DNA of 64,000 bases from contig MCGO01000035.1 of NCBI GenBank assembly GCA_002104985.1, forward strand, positions 310,001 to 374,000, given 5' to 3'. Source of the DNA: Rhizoclosmatium globosum. Lineage: Eukaryota > Chytridiomycota > Chytridiomycetes > Chytridiales > Chytriomycetaceae. Under the pieces are notes generated by a model. The model did not search any database. It had not been told where the DNA came from and worked only from the letters and a program-made list of their open reading frames with translations. This document shows positions 44,469 to 54,702 of the stretch, one piece after another. The position numbers were made by a program, and so were the translations under genes. How positions within the stretch are numbered: position 1 is the first letter of the stretch; each line of letters starts with the position of its first letter.

Positions 44469-45577
44469 TCACTGCTTCCCAGCATCCATTCCAACCATAC
44501 CACCAGTCTAGAAACACAGCAATACATGTATGCTTTGATTATTACGGGATACGACGCGTCCGAAGTCTGAATTGAGGCGTGATCAAAGTGTGTCCGAGAT
44601 GGTGGAGCATCGACACCGAAAAGCGACTGAACAGCGCTTCCTTCTCGATTCAGAGCACATCCAATTCACACACTCTCTCACGCACTTCCTCTTCCACTTC
44701 TTGTTGAAGCCCACGCACCATAGTTGAATCCACAGGCGTACGAGTTTGCCAATCCTTCAAATCGATCTGTTTCGCGCGAAGACAACATCGACACACCGCG
44801 AGAAAAGGGCAAGTTTGCTAAGAGAGAAAGGAGGGAAAGCAGGGAAAGGAGGGGAAACACAGAGCATTAGTTCACTTCAAACACTAAACTAAACCTAATA
44901 AAAAAGAGGGGAACCCACGGCCAGCAAACCCAGGCTTTCCTAGTCGACTTCCGTTTAACGTTAAGCCACGGTGTTCACGCGTCCAGAGGTGTCGGTGCAG
45001 CGACGATGACGACCGTGACATTGTTTTTTGTTGTTGTCCGACTTTCTTCAACTCAGTCAATTCTATCCTCAAAAAGTGTCCAGACTTTGGTCCCCGTTTC
45101 CTCACCTTCTTAATCATCTGGACATCAAAAGTTATTGAAGAAAGAACCTAATCGTTGATTCAAATGTTGCAATGTACCGAACAGTTGACTGAATTTCATA
45201 GGAACTCTTCCTAGTACGTCCGACCGTCGGGAATCAATCAGCGCTTTGTAATTTATTTTATTCTTTATTAATTCAAGATTGCAGGAATCATCAAAAGTCA
45301 CATGTAACTAACCTTAGGATGGAAAATGCCTGAACCTACATCGTCCGAACAAGATTAGAAATTAGTGTTTATAAAAAAAGCAGTGTTTCTACCATACCAA
45401 TGGTTAGGTTGAGGCTTGATCAATTGACTGTCAGTGTTTCGTACGGGAGTGCTTGAGAGAATCTACTCATGTATATCAAATTAAGAAGAAAGCTCTTACT
45501 AATGAATAATAAATATGGTGTTTACTATGTTCTTCTCCTTCTTTTCTTTCTCTCTTCTATATTATTTCATTTCAAAA
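44469..45577. other. Intergenic, no gene seen
   Basis: About 1.1 kb between the divergent CDT2 and bL33m genes. Only short frames occur, no tRNA-like T-loop was noticed, and no repeat stands out. Confidence 0.5.
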
Positions 45578-45811
45578 ATGGCCGCCAAAGCAAAAGCCCG
45601 AACTCTCATCGTTCGCCTCGTATCTTCAGCCGGAACTGGATTCTTTTACACAACGACCCGAAGAAGGGCTTTGGGTACTAAGCTGCAGCTTATGAAGCAC
45701 GATCCTATTGGTGAGTGTTCCTTTCGATTCATCTCTCTGAGACCTGAGACTGACCAACCACTCCATTACTTAGTCAACCAGCATGTTCTGTTTGTGGAAG
45801 GAAAGAAGTAA
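45578..45811 (+). CDS. Mitochondrial ribosomal protein bL33m
   Basis: Two exons, 45578-45710 and 45774-45811, give 56 residues: KARTLIVRLVSSAGTGFFY, TTRRRA, KLQLMKHDPIVNQHVLFVEGKK. This is the full bL33 pattern (strand, T-G-F-Y-T, K/R-rich loop, L-x-x-x-K-Y/H-D-P-x-V-x-x-H-V-x-F), a small protein near the E-site of the large mitochondrial subunit. It carries no obvious presequence beyond the first ten basic/Ser residues, as is common for L33. The zinc-binding cysteines of some bacterial L33 forms are absent. The intron interrupts the codon after Pro-Ile. Confidence 0.9.
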   Translation: MAAKAKARTLIVRLVSSAGTGFFYTTTRRRALGTKLQLMKHDPIGECSFRFISLRPETDQPLHYLVNQHVLFVEGKK

Positions 45812-46036
45812 ACTTGGGTCTGTGTATCAAAGGACCACTAGCATAATGAGTTGATGATGAGGGTTGAAAGGGTGAAAGCATGATCAAATAAAGGCACTGT
45901 GTATCTATTAAGCCAACTGATACTCTATCAATGCACACATAACTACAATCGACAATCATAACACTTCAACTCTCTTTGAGCTGATGAACCAGTTTTCTTT
46001 TTTTCGCTCACCAACAAACAAACCAAACTTGTCAAC

Positions 46037-47637
46037 ATGGTTTGTGGATTCGGTCTCCTTTGGCAGTCTGACTCACTTTATCATACAGCCTCCAAAGAAA
46101 GCCGTCGTTGCTGAGAAGCCTCTTTTGGGTCGTCCAGGGTGAGTCTTGAATTAGTCCCTTAATCTTATTGGATCACTGACCTTATTGAATCCAGAAACAA
46201 CTTGAAGATGGCATGTATCTCTTATTTACTCTATTATTCATGAATTGGATCATTTGGCCAATGAGTCACCGCTTTGATGGGAGCACTCTACTTCCACAAC
46301 AATCTTGTAACTCTCAACTGACTGTGCCTATATTCAGGGTATCGTTGGACTCCCAAACGTCGGAAAGTCCTCCTTCTTCAACGCTCTTTGTGGAGCCTCT
46401 GCTCCCTCTGAGAACTTCCCTTTCTGTACAATTGACCCTGAGGAAGCCCGTGTCGAAGTCCCAGACGACCGTATCGATGTTCTCTACAAAATGTACCAAT
46501 CCTCAAAGAAAGTTCCCGCTTACTTGACCTGTATTGATATCGCTGGATTGGTGAAGGGAGCCCACGAAGGTCAGGGTCTCGGAAACGCTTTCTTGTCCCA
46601 CATTCGTGCTGTCGATGGTATCTTCCACTTGACCAGAGCTTTCGAAGATGCCGATGTTATCCACGTTGAAGGTCTGTTTCATTTTCCATCAATTAGTATC
46701 AAAAAAACTCAACAAACATAACCATAGGAAACGTTGACCCAGTCCGAGACCTCCAAATCATCCACGAAGAGCTCCGTCTCAAGGACTGTGAACTCTTGAC
46801 AAAGCAATACGAATCCAAAGGAAAGGAAGTCTCCCGTCTCGGTATCAACGGAGACAAGGCCAAGAAGGAGGAATTCGAATGCATCAAGAAGATCTACCAA
46901 TGGGTCGTTGAGCAAAAGAAGGATGCTCGTGAAGGAGACTGGAACTCCAAGGAAATCGAAGTCATCAACTCCTTCCAACTCATCACCGCAAAACCCGTCG
47001 TCTACCTCTGCAACCTCAGCGAACGCGACTTTGCCAGAAAGAAGAACAAGTGGCTCGCGAAGATCAAGGCTTGGATCGACGAGAACCACCCAGGCGATGT
47101 CTTGATTCCGTACTCTGGAACATTCGAAAACGCTCTTTCTCAGTTCGAGACGGAACAGGAGAAGAAGGAGTACTGCGAGAAGCTTGCTGCTGCGAACGAA
47201 GTTCCAGCTGTTTCCTCCATCTTGCACAAGATTATTCTTACGGGTTACTCTGCTTTGAGGCTCATGTACTTCTTTACCTGTGGTCCTATGGAAGTGCGTT
47301 GCTGGACTATTCGTCAAGGAACAAAGGCGCCGCAGGCTGCTGGTGTTATCCACACAGACTTTGAGAATAACTTTATCATGGCTGAAAGTGAGTATTCTTT
47401 ATTGTGATGTGCCAATTGGTTAACACATTTGGGTTTAGTCATGAAATACACTGACTTGGTTGAACTTGGAAGTGAAGCTGCAGTCAAGGTACGTTTTTAT
47501 CTCCTGTGGTCGTATGAATCGCGTACTGATAAAATGCAAAGGCGGCTGGTAAATACCACATGAAGGGTCGTGATACCATCATTTTGGATGGTGACATCAT
47601 CCACTTTAAGGCTGGACAGGCTGCCAAGAAGAAGTAA
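46037..47637 (+). CDS. OLA1: Obg-like ATPase 1 (OLA1/YchF family)
   Basis: Seven exons: 46037-46039 (only the ATG), 46089-46138, 46195-46210, 46338-46671, 46728-47387, 47439-47488, 47542-47637 (402 residues; human 396). The G1 loop is GLPNVGKSS (about 27-35), G3 is [20 protein letters not shown], and the G4 position reads CNLSE, the NxxE form that gives this family ATP rather than GTP preference. A coiled-coil insertion ([13 protein letters not shown]..) and a C-terminal TGS domain ([37 protein letters not shown]) follow. The intron at 46211-46337 begins GC, not GT; only this split gives [17 protein letters not shown]1 is a cytosolic ribosome-associated ATPase involved in stress and translation. 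Confidence 0.93.
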
Positions 47638-48258
47638 ACCATAATGCCTGGTTATTTTGATTTGATGAGCGGCGGAATAAAGGGCTTTCTGAATCTGTTG
47701 ATCACATACGAGAATTGTGAAGCATAGCGACATAAATGTCCTGATAAATGTCACTTCAAAAGTAAACGATTAGAAAGAACTTCTACTGCGCAACCAAAAG
47801 AGCATCCTCCTTCACTTGTTCTAAATCCTTCTTGGCAGCAGCAGCAGTGGACTTGTTTTGACGACGGCGTCTGTATGCAAGACTTCCAGCAACAATCAAC
47901 GCAACGCCAGCAAAAGGTGCAGTAAAAGCCTCAACAATAGCGGAAACTCTTTGGACATTAGTAACGGTGGTGGAAGAAGAGAAAATAGCATACTGCCCAA
48001 ATACAAGGGCTGCTGGTTAAAAACTGTCAATTACTGAGAAGACCAATACAAACAATGCATTATAGGTTTATTAATGGAGAAATCGTGTTTGTTAGTGTTC
48101 ATGGGATTGCAGACTTGGGTACCTTGGATTTTTGGCATCTGGCAATAACGCAGATAATGTTCACAAAACGTACCAAAATTCACGCAAAGGATACGCATTT
48201 TTTATTCATTAATACGACTTTGATGTTTCACTTCAAAAGAAAACGATTGGAAAGAATT
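47638..48258. other. Spacer containing a lectin-gene relic
   Basis: 620 bp between OLA1 and the convergent lectin gene A. Positions 47783-47990 are a truncated copy of the 3' end of the lectin gene (listed separately); the rest shows no gene. Confidence 0.5.
47783..47990 (-). pseudogene. Orphan 3' fragment of the membrane lectin family
   Basis: On the minus strand an open frame reads SSSTTVTNVQRVSAIV.., then GVALIVAGSLAYRRRRQNKS and ends DLEQVKEDALLVAQ plus stop, almost identical to the end of lectin A (48259 on) and similar to lectin B. The following 3' region (TTCTTT-AATCGTTT-CTTTTGAAGTGA type) also matches lectin A. The lectin and ectodomain parts are missing upstream. Confidence 0.85.
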
Positions 48259-50314
48259 CTACTGAGCAACCAAAAGAGCATCCTCCTTCACTTGTTCCAA
48301 ATCCTCCTTGGCAGCAGCAGCGGCAGTGGACTTGTTTTGACGACGGCGTCTGTAGGCAAGACCTCCAGCAACAATCAAAGCAACTCCAGCAACAGATCCA
48401 ACAGAAGCCCCAACAATAGCGGCAACACTGAGTCCAGAACTTTTAACATTAATAACGGTGGCGGAAGAAGAGTAAATAACATCACGACGGCGGTAATTCT
48501 GAAGTGAAGTGTACGTGACTGTGATAGTGTATGTACCAACAGTGAAGACTTTGAGGTCTGCCAATACACTGCAAGAAGCAGGAGCAGTGAAAGCACCACC
48601 CAGGGAGTCACCAAGCTGGAGCTGCAACCAATCACCGTTGGCAGCAGGAGTAGTCAAGTCATACTTGTTTGTGTTTGTGTTGCCATTAGCGTCCCCGAAA
48701 CAAGTGGTTGGCAAAGTAATAATAGCACCGTTTCCAACTTGAACCTTGACTTCAGTAACGTACAACTTTGGAGTGGTAACGTCTCCAAGACGCAAGCGAA
48801 TGATGTCTCCAACGAAAGGTGTGTCGTTTGTGGTGGTTCCATCGTTCTTGTATACAGTCAGAGTAAATGTCTTGGTGATTTCGGCGGTGAAACAAGTGGT
48901 TCCAGTCACACCGTTTGGAGTAAACGTCAAAGTTACTTGCTTTTGGTTGGAACATCCAGCGTTTCCGGAAGCGGCAGCGGCACCAGTTACGGAAGGAAGG
49001 CACGAAAAGACGTTGAAATTGTACGAGCTTGGAGTTCCACATTGCAATCCATGGAAAGTGGCTGTGAAAGGAGAAGCATCTGACTTGGCGCTGACGGTGT
49101 CAACTCTGTCGGAAGATGCAAGAGAAATAGGACTGACGTAGTATTGCAAACCAGGAATAGTGTTGTCCAAGAAAAGGTTGACATCAGCCTGGATTTTGGT
49201 ATTAACGTTGGAATCAACGGAATAAACGGCTTGAATGTTCAAGGTGGCTGTTTCGTCTTCTTGGGCAGTCAAAGTAGCAGTAGCAGATCCCAAAATTGTG
49301 AGGTCGATCGGAGTGCTCGCAGAAGCGACAATTTTGTTGCTGACAAGAATGGAGTTGTATAGAGTGGCGCTACAAAAATTGCGTTCAGACAACATTTCAA
49401 ACGAAATAGGGGGTGAAAATCACACTCACGATGTTCCACAGTCCTTGAAGTCAATCGTAAACGAGCAAGTAGAACCACTGGAAGCAACGGTAGATGGAGT
49501 TCCACAAGAAATGAACATCTTCTGCGTGTTGAACAAGTCCGCACTGGCAATAGAGAAAGCCAACGATGAAGTGTCTCCGCTTTTGGCGAAGCTTGGTTGC
49601 TTCAAGCTTGAAGTCCCAACAGCAGTCGCACCTCCGCAGGCACCAATATTAATCTCAATGGGACCTGGGCCTGGGTTGGAAGTAGTAACGCCGGGGAGGT
49701 AGGCCCCAAAGTAGGTACCACTTGGGTTGTCATGGTTGCTGGCACCATTGGTGGAGTCCCAAATCTTGTTGTACAGAGAAGCCGATCCACTGTTGTAAAG
49801 TGTCACAACAGCACTGGATTGCTATAAAAGCGACATCAGTTTACACCAAATTGAAACTCAATGCCTTACGTCGATACAAAGCAAACCATTGCTTCCCCAA
49901 GTACTTGCAGTCCAATAGGTTGAAGAAGGACCTACAACTTGCAGAGATCCATCAGTCTGGTACTTGAAAAAGGTTGCAACAGAATTGTAGGTCACAGTTT
50001 GGAACGAATAGTCGCCAGCAGCTGCAGGGAAGTGGTTGTCTGCAAAATGGGGGAAAGATTAGTGGGGGTTCCTTGACGAAGAGGATCAGGATAATGGTCC
50101 ACGTACATGCAACAAAGTTGGAGTCGTCTTGCATCACAATAAATGCTTGCTTGTTGTCACCTCCGAGATAGTCACATTTGTTGAACACAGTGCCTTTCTT
50201 AATGCAAACTGCGTTTCCAAGTACAGCATCAGGGGTTAACTTGTTCAAAGTGCAGGCAGCACTGACAAAGTGGGCCGCGTTGGCAAGGACGGCCGCAATG
50301 ATAAGGACCTGCAT
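48259..50314 (-). CDS. Membrane lectin A: GNA-type lectin-like type I membrane protein
   Basis: Exons 50314-50107, 50039-49870, 49821-49430, 49369-48259 (626 residues). A signal peptide (MQVLIIAAVLANAAHFVSAA) precedes a bulb-type lectin-like domain: VMQDDSNFVAY, a QxDxNxVxY mannose-site pattern whose Tyr codon is split by intron 1, then KYQTDGSLQVV and a third strand set with DQSSAVVTLYNS and KIWDS. A Cys-containing middle region follows, then a second ectodomain with paired Cys, a membrane helix (LSVAAIVGASVGSVAGVALI) and a cytosolic tail RRRRQNKS.. rich in Ala/Lys/Glu. Sugar binding is inferred from the motif only. Lectin B at 54703 is an inverted close paralogue; lectin C a distant one. 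Confidence 0.82.
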
Positions 50315-51124
50315 CTCAATGTGTGAACTGTTTTTTGGGAGGCGTGCTCATATCTTTTCCCTCTTATACGAATTATCCCGGGTTTTTTGGGCTGGTTTCT
50401 CGTTGGGAGATTCATTTGCGATTCAGATGCAGTCATACAGGGTATCATTGAAAAAACATTGAAGTATAAAAGTACCGTCTGCATTGATATGCTGAAAAGA
50501 TATTGTCTTCAACACGGTCCATTTCCCCGTGGCTTGTGTGATATGGGAGTCTGTAATACGGAATGCCGTTATCTCAGATATATGGTTATGTATTTGGTCA
50601 CAGTAGTTTCACTATATCTAGAAGATGTGTCAAAAAGCAAGGGCATCCGTGATGTTCGAAGGTAGTGGGCTTGTTGATTTTGTGTAGTGTCTAACTCAAA
50701 GGAACCAGTTGCAACTGCGGCCGTATGTACAGCTTAAGTATCGCTATAAATAGAAGAATATGAAGCGATAAGCGCCTCCAAAAAGAGTAGTTTGTGCTTT
50801 TGAATTGATGAGATGCTGAAACCATTCTGAAGGCTTGATCAAATTTAACGCTCTTGGCAACAAATTGAAGATTGAATGTTGAGTGCACATTACTCATAAC
50901 TTTCTGAAAGGTAACTTGCCGTGTTAGAGTCGGTTAACAATTCAAGAAAGACGAAAGAAGGGGGAGGACTTAGACATCCTTTTTAATTTGTGATATCGAT
51001 AGCAGATGAATTAGAGGGAGTTGCAAATGAAGTAAGGCAAGAGCGAAATGACAGGGCACGATTGAGTTGCAGTGAGCTGGTGAGCGGAGATCAGTGAAGT
51101 TGAGTTTCTCAGTGTTCTTTCAAA
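50315..51124. other. Shared upstream region of lectin A and PIG-M
   Basis: 810 bp between divergent start codons. The lectin-A-proximal half is duplicated upstream of lectin B. No further gene is seen. Confidence 0.5.
50361..50370 (-). promoter_or_regulatory. TATA-like element of lectin A
   Basis: On the minus strand CGTATAAGAGGG about 50 bp before the start codon, identical to the element before lectin B. Confidence 0.5.
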
Positions 51125-52695
51125 ATGCAACAGTTGACACCAACAACTGGAGTCTCTCTAGCGATCGCGTTAAGGCTGGCTCTCCTCGCTTGGAGCCATG
51201 TTCAGGACCAAACTATGGCAGTCAAGTATACAGATATTGACTATTCGGTGTTCACTGGTAGGTTTAAGGAGTCACTGAGTCAGTTACTTGTTTAATCTAG
51301 TTTGCTCAATCAATCAATTGAACCAGATGCAGCGGCCCTAGTCGCCTCCGGTGGATCGCCGTACGATCGTGCTACGTATCGATACACGCCATTGCTTGCG
51401 TGGCTGTTGAGTGTTGTGAATGGGAAGCTTCTGTTTTGTGTGAGCGATCTTGTTGCGGGTCTGTGCATCCACGGGATCAACAGGTTCATCTCGTTCTTTC
51501 GTTTACTGTTGGAAGATTTAAGACTAACATGGAGCATGGTTAGACTGTCCCTTCTCGAACACGGAAAGAAACTGTCAAACACACTTTACAACTTCAACCT
51601 TGAACTTGCACTCTGGGCTCTTAATCCATTTGTGGCTGTCATTTCAACGAGAGGAAACGCAGAGTCGATTATTGCTGCCCTGGTTCTCCTGTGCATCTAC
51701 TTGCTCAAAACCAAACAAACAATACTGGCTGCCCTTGCCTTTGGTCTGGCTGTGCACTTGAAAGTATATGCTATCATTTATGCACTTCCGCTTTGGCTGT
51801 TTATTGGTACTCTCCAAGACCCTCTCCCAATTGATATCCTCTAACTTGCTATTCAGACTGCAAACCTCAAACTCAACCTCCAAAACCATCAACTCGCTCA
51901 AAATCCCGCTCGCGATCCTCTTCGCGTGCTCGATCAAAGTCGGTATCGCGTAAAGTTTCTCCAAAAAAGGAAATCCCGCCATCAACAACACTTCTTTCCC
52001 TCTTCACTTCCTTCTTTACTCCTTCCCGCTTCCTCTTCGGAGCTATCTCAGGATCCCTCTTCCTAGCTCTCACATATCTGTTTTACACAATATATGGCCA
52101 CCCTTTCTTGGAGCATACTTACCTATACCATATTACTCGACAAGACCACCGCCACAATTTTTCTCCTTATTTTTACCACCTCTACTTGACATCAACAACA
52201 ACTCCATCAAAACTCTCTGGCCTCCTCGCTTTCCTTCCTCAGCTTGGAGTCTCCTCATTCGTTGGTGCTGTCGCGGCAGCCAGAGGCGATATCGTGTTTG
52301 CAGTGTTTGCACAGACTTGGATTTTTGTGATGCTGAATAAGGTCATCACTTCGCAGTACTTTATGTGGTACTTGTGTTTCTTGCCAATCGTGCTGCAAAG
52401 GACACGGATTCAGTGGCAGAAGGGATTGGGGTTGGTTGTGCTGTGGGTGATTGGTCAGGTATGCAGACCGTTTTGATTTCTTTCTTCGTTGGAACGGTTT
52501 AACCAAGATTGTATATAGGCTGTGTGGCTTCTGAACGCTTATCGTCTTGAGCATTTGGGAGAAAACACGTTCCGACGGTTGCATTTCGCTGGTCTCCTGT
52601 TTTTAGCCATCAATACGTTTGTACTTGTTGAGATGACCAAGGGGCATGAGCTTGAAGGAGAAATGAATCATTCAGAAGTGAAAAAGAAGAAGTAG
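51125..52695 (+). CDS. PIGM: PIG-M / GPI mannosyltransferase I
   Basis: Exons 51125-51257, 51327-51806, 51857-52458, 52519-52695 (463 residues). Typical multi-span ER enzyme that adds the first mannose to the GPI precursor from dolichol-phosphate-mannose. The lumenal motif KYTDIDYSVFTDAAALVASG (DxD-like TDxDY) and SPYDRATYRYTPLLAW are diagnostic, as are FLEHTYLYHITRQDHRHNFS and TSQYFMWYLCFLP. It ends in KKKK, compatible with ER retrieval. Between the spans ending ALPLWLFI and starting TPSRFLFG there is a loop of about 55 residues rich in Arg-Ser dipeptides (STRSKSRSRSSSRARSKS), not present in animal PIG-M. One alternative frame there is hydrophobic but closes with a stop, so the Arg/Ser reading is preferred. 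Confidence 0.88.
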
Positions 52696-52729
52696 ATAAA
52701 TATAATATATTGTAACCATTTATAGCTCC

Positions 52730-53894
52730 TTAAAAGAACATCCAAGAAAGTATAAAAATAGTGCCACTAATGTGAAGAGCCTTGGTTCCGCTAACTTGGA
52801 TGTTGGGTGTCAAAGTTGAGGTGACCTGTATAGTTTGGGTATTTGGAATTACAGGATTTACAGGAGTCACAGGGTTAACTGCAATGGACCCAACACTTTG
52901 AATTTTTGCGTTTGTAGAAGCATCACCAACGATGGCTATCGTGAATTGTGTTTGAGTAGAGTCCTTCCCAACTGAATTATACAGGAAAAATCTGAGAATG
53001 AAGAGAACTTAAACCTAGATCGTGACATTGACAGAATACATACGATGGCCCGCATCCAGTGATATCAAGAGTAAAGTTACAAACACCGTTAGAGTCCACA
53101 GTTGCTGGCGACACAACTTTTCCACACGAAACATAAAACGACTGAGATTTGCTCATTGAAGCAACAGGAATAAAGCCAACTAATTGATTGGTTTCGGGTA
53201 CCGAGGTAAAGCCTGGTCCTTTGAGCTGATCTGTACCGGAAGCTCGAGCCAAGCAAGCTGTGAGATCGACTGTAACCGATCCAGATCCAGGAGCACTCAA
53301 AGAAGAAGGATATCCAGATCCTTTGATATAATGGCCAGAGCTAGAACGATCAACCTTTCCGGCGTCATTCGTTGATTCCCAGATCTTATTGTCCAAAGAG
53401 GTCAACCCACTATTATAGAGCGAAACGACTCCTGTGGAAGCCTAGCAAAATAGTGAGTCTAATTGACACTAATGAATAACGAACACACACATCGAAGCAA
53501 AGGAGGCCGTTACTGCCCCAAGTCTGACTACTCCACAACCCTGCAACAACATTCCCATCAGTTCGATACGCCAATTCATTAGCACCTGATCCGGGCCGGC
53601 TCTGCCAAGTGTACGTGGGAGCTGCCGAATCTAAGACACGGTACACTCAATAATCCAAATCAACAGATCCCCGAACCCCAACTCACACGCCACGACATTT
53701 CCGTCTTCCTGAACAATCAGAACAGCTTGGGACTTTGCACTTCCGATGTATTGACACGTTGTAAGGGTTGTTCCGGGCTTGATGCATTCAATTGACCCAA
53801 TTGCAAAGTCTGGGGTCTTGTGCGTTGCCGTTGAGAGGTCGCAGGAGAGGGCGGACGGAACCCAACTTGCGAGAAGAGCGGCGATAAGGAGCAT
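52730..53894 (-). CDS. Lectin C: GNA-type lectin-like protein, probably GPI-anchored
   Basis: Exons 53894-53687, 53630-53491, 53441-53044, 52991-52730 (335 residues). The first exon is 208 nt, exactly as in lectins A and B, and intron phases agree. Signal peptide (MLLIAALLASWVPSALS), then VQEDGNVVAY, a perfect QxDxNxVxY pattern split by intron 1, YRTDGNVVAGLW, and SLYNSGLTSLDNKIWES. The middle region with DLTACLARASG and CNFTLDITGCGPS corresponds to A and B. It lacks the second ectodomain and membrane helix; instead it ends with a Pro/Val/Thr stretch and a short hydrophobic end (LHISGTIFILSWMFF), as in GPI-anchored precursors. Identity to A/B is modest but unmistakable. Confidence 0.78.
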
Positions 53895-54702
53895 CTTTGT
53901 GATTTGGTGCAACTCCTGCACAGAATGTTGCACAAGGGTTTTGCTTCGGAAAAATACCGAAGGCTTGAAGGCTTATCCCCGATCCTCAGTTGTGACTCAC
54001 AATCAACCTGTAAATTGGAACTGTGTCTGATATGCGAAGAGTAAACTTTTGCCGTTCTTACTTTTACCCTCCTGCTTTCTTCTTTCCCTTTTCCTAACAG
54101 GCTCTTACAGTCGGTCGATATCTTTCGAGTTGTGTGCACTCAACATTGAATCTGCATCAAGCCTTCGGGATTTTCGCATTCTGTGTCAGCATCAAAGCAG
54201 CACAAATTACTCTTTTAAGCACTCTGATTATTAAAGTTAAACATTCTGTCATTAACAGGGATATATACGACAACAGTTCTAAAAATTTCCTTGGCGATAG
54301 ACACAAAGAAAAGATATAACTTCTCTTCCTTTTTTTTGCCCGTCTAATAGAAGTAGTGAAACTATTTTGCCCAAATACATTATTATGCATCTGAGATAAG
54401 GGCATTCTTTGTCGTGCGGACTCGCATATCACAACAGTAGCGGCGAGATGGACAAGTGTTGAAGACACCAGCCACGGCGAAATGGACTCACACTGAAGAT
54501 GATATCTTCTCAGTATATCGATGCAGATGGTGCTGAAAATATCACTTCTATGCTTTCTTCAATAACGCCTTGCATGACTGTGTCTGAATCGCAAATTTAT
54601 CTCTGAAAGGCTGACAAGCCCCAAAAAAACACCGAAAATTCGTATAAGAGGGAGGAAAAAGTGATGAGCATGCCTCCTAAAAACAACAGTCAGCAAATTA
54701 AG
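53895..54702. other. Shared upstream region of lectins C and B
   Basis: About 800 bp between divergent start codons. The half next to lectin B matches the region upstream of lectin A, including about 54125-54230 and 54585-54650. No gene is seen in it. Confidence 0.5.
54640..54652 (+). promoter_or_regulatory. TATA-like element of lectin B
   Basis: CGTATAAGAGGGA about 55-60 bp upstream of the start codon at 54703. Confidence 0.5.

Larger units (their letters stand above)
48170..50900 (-). repeat. Left arm of an inverted duplication (lectin A and its upstream region)
   Basis: The coding exons, the introns (for example the GTGAGTGTGATTTT-type third intron) and blocks of upstream sequence, including one at about 50775-50895 (complement GTGCACTCAACATT..ATCAAGCCTTC), match the plus-strand copy at about 54125-56760. 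Arm borders are approximate. Confidence 0.7.

Noticed and set aside
44469..45577. Search for tRNA or small RNA genes in the largest gaps
   Set aside because: No T-loop-like GTTCRANYC with matching stems was noticed; a covariance search was not possible.
48746..49141. Long frames antisense to lectins A and B (also 55852-56241)
   Set aside because: They mirror the same coding exon in both paralogues and reflect its composition; no independent start context or domain.
51857..51952. Hydrophobic reading of the PIG-M exon ending LFACSIKVGIA and a supposed frameshift
   Set aside because: The phase from the preceding exon fits the Arg/Ser-rich frame, which stays open into the conserved YLYHITRQD region; the hydrophobic frame ends in a stop.
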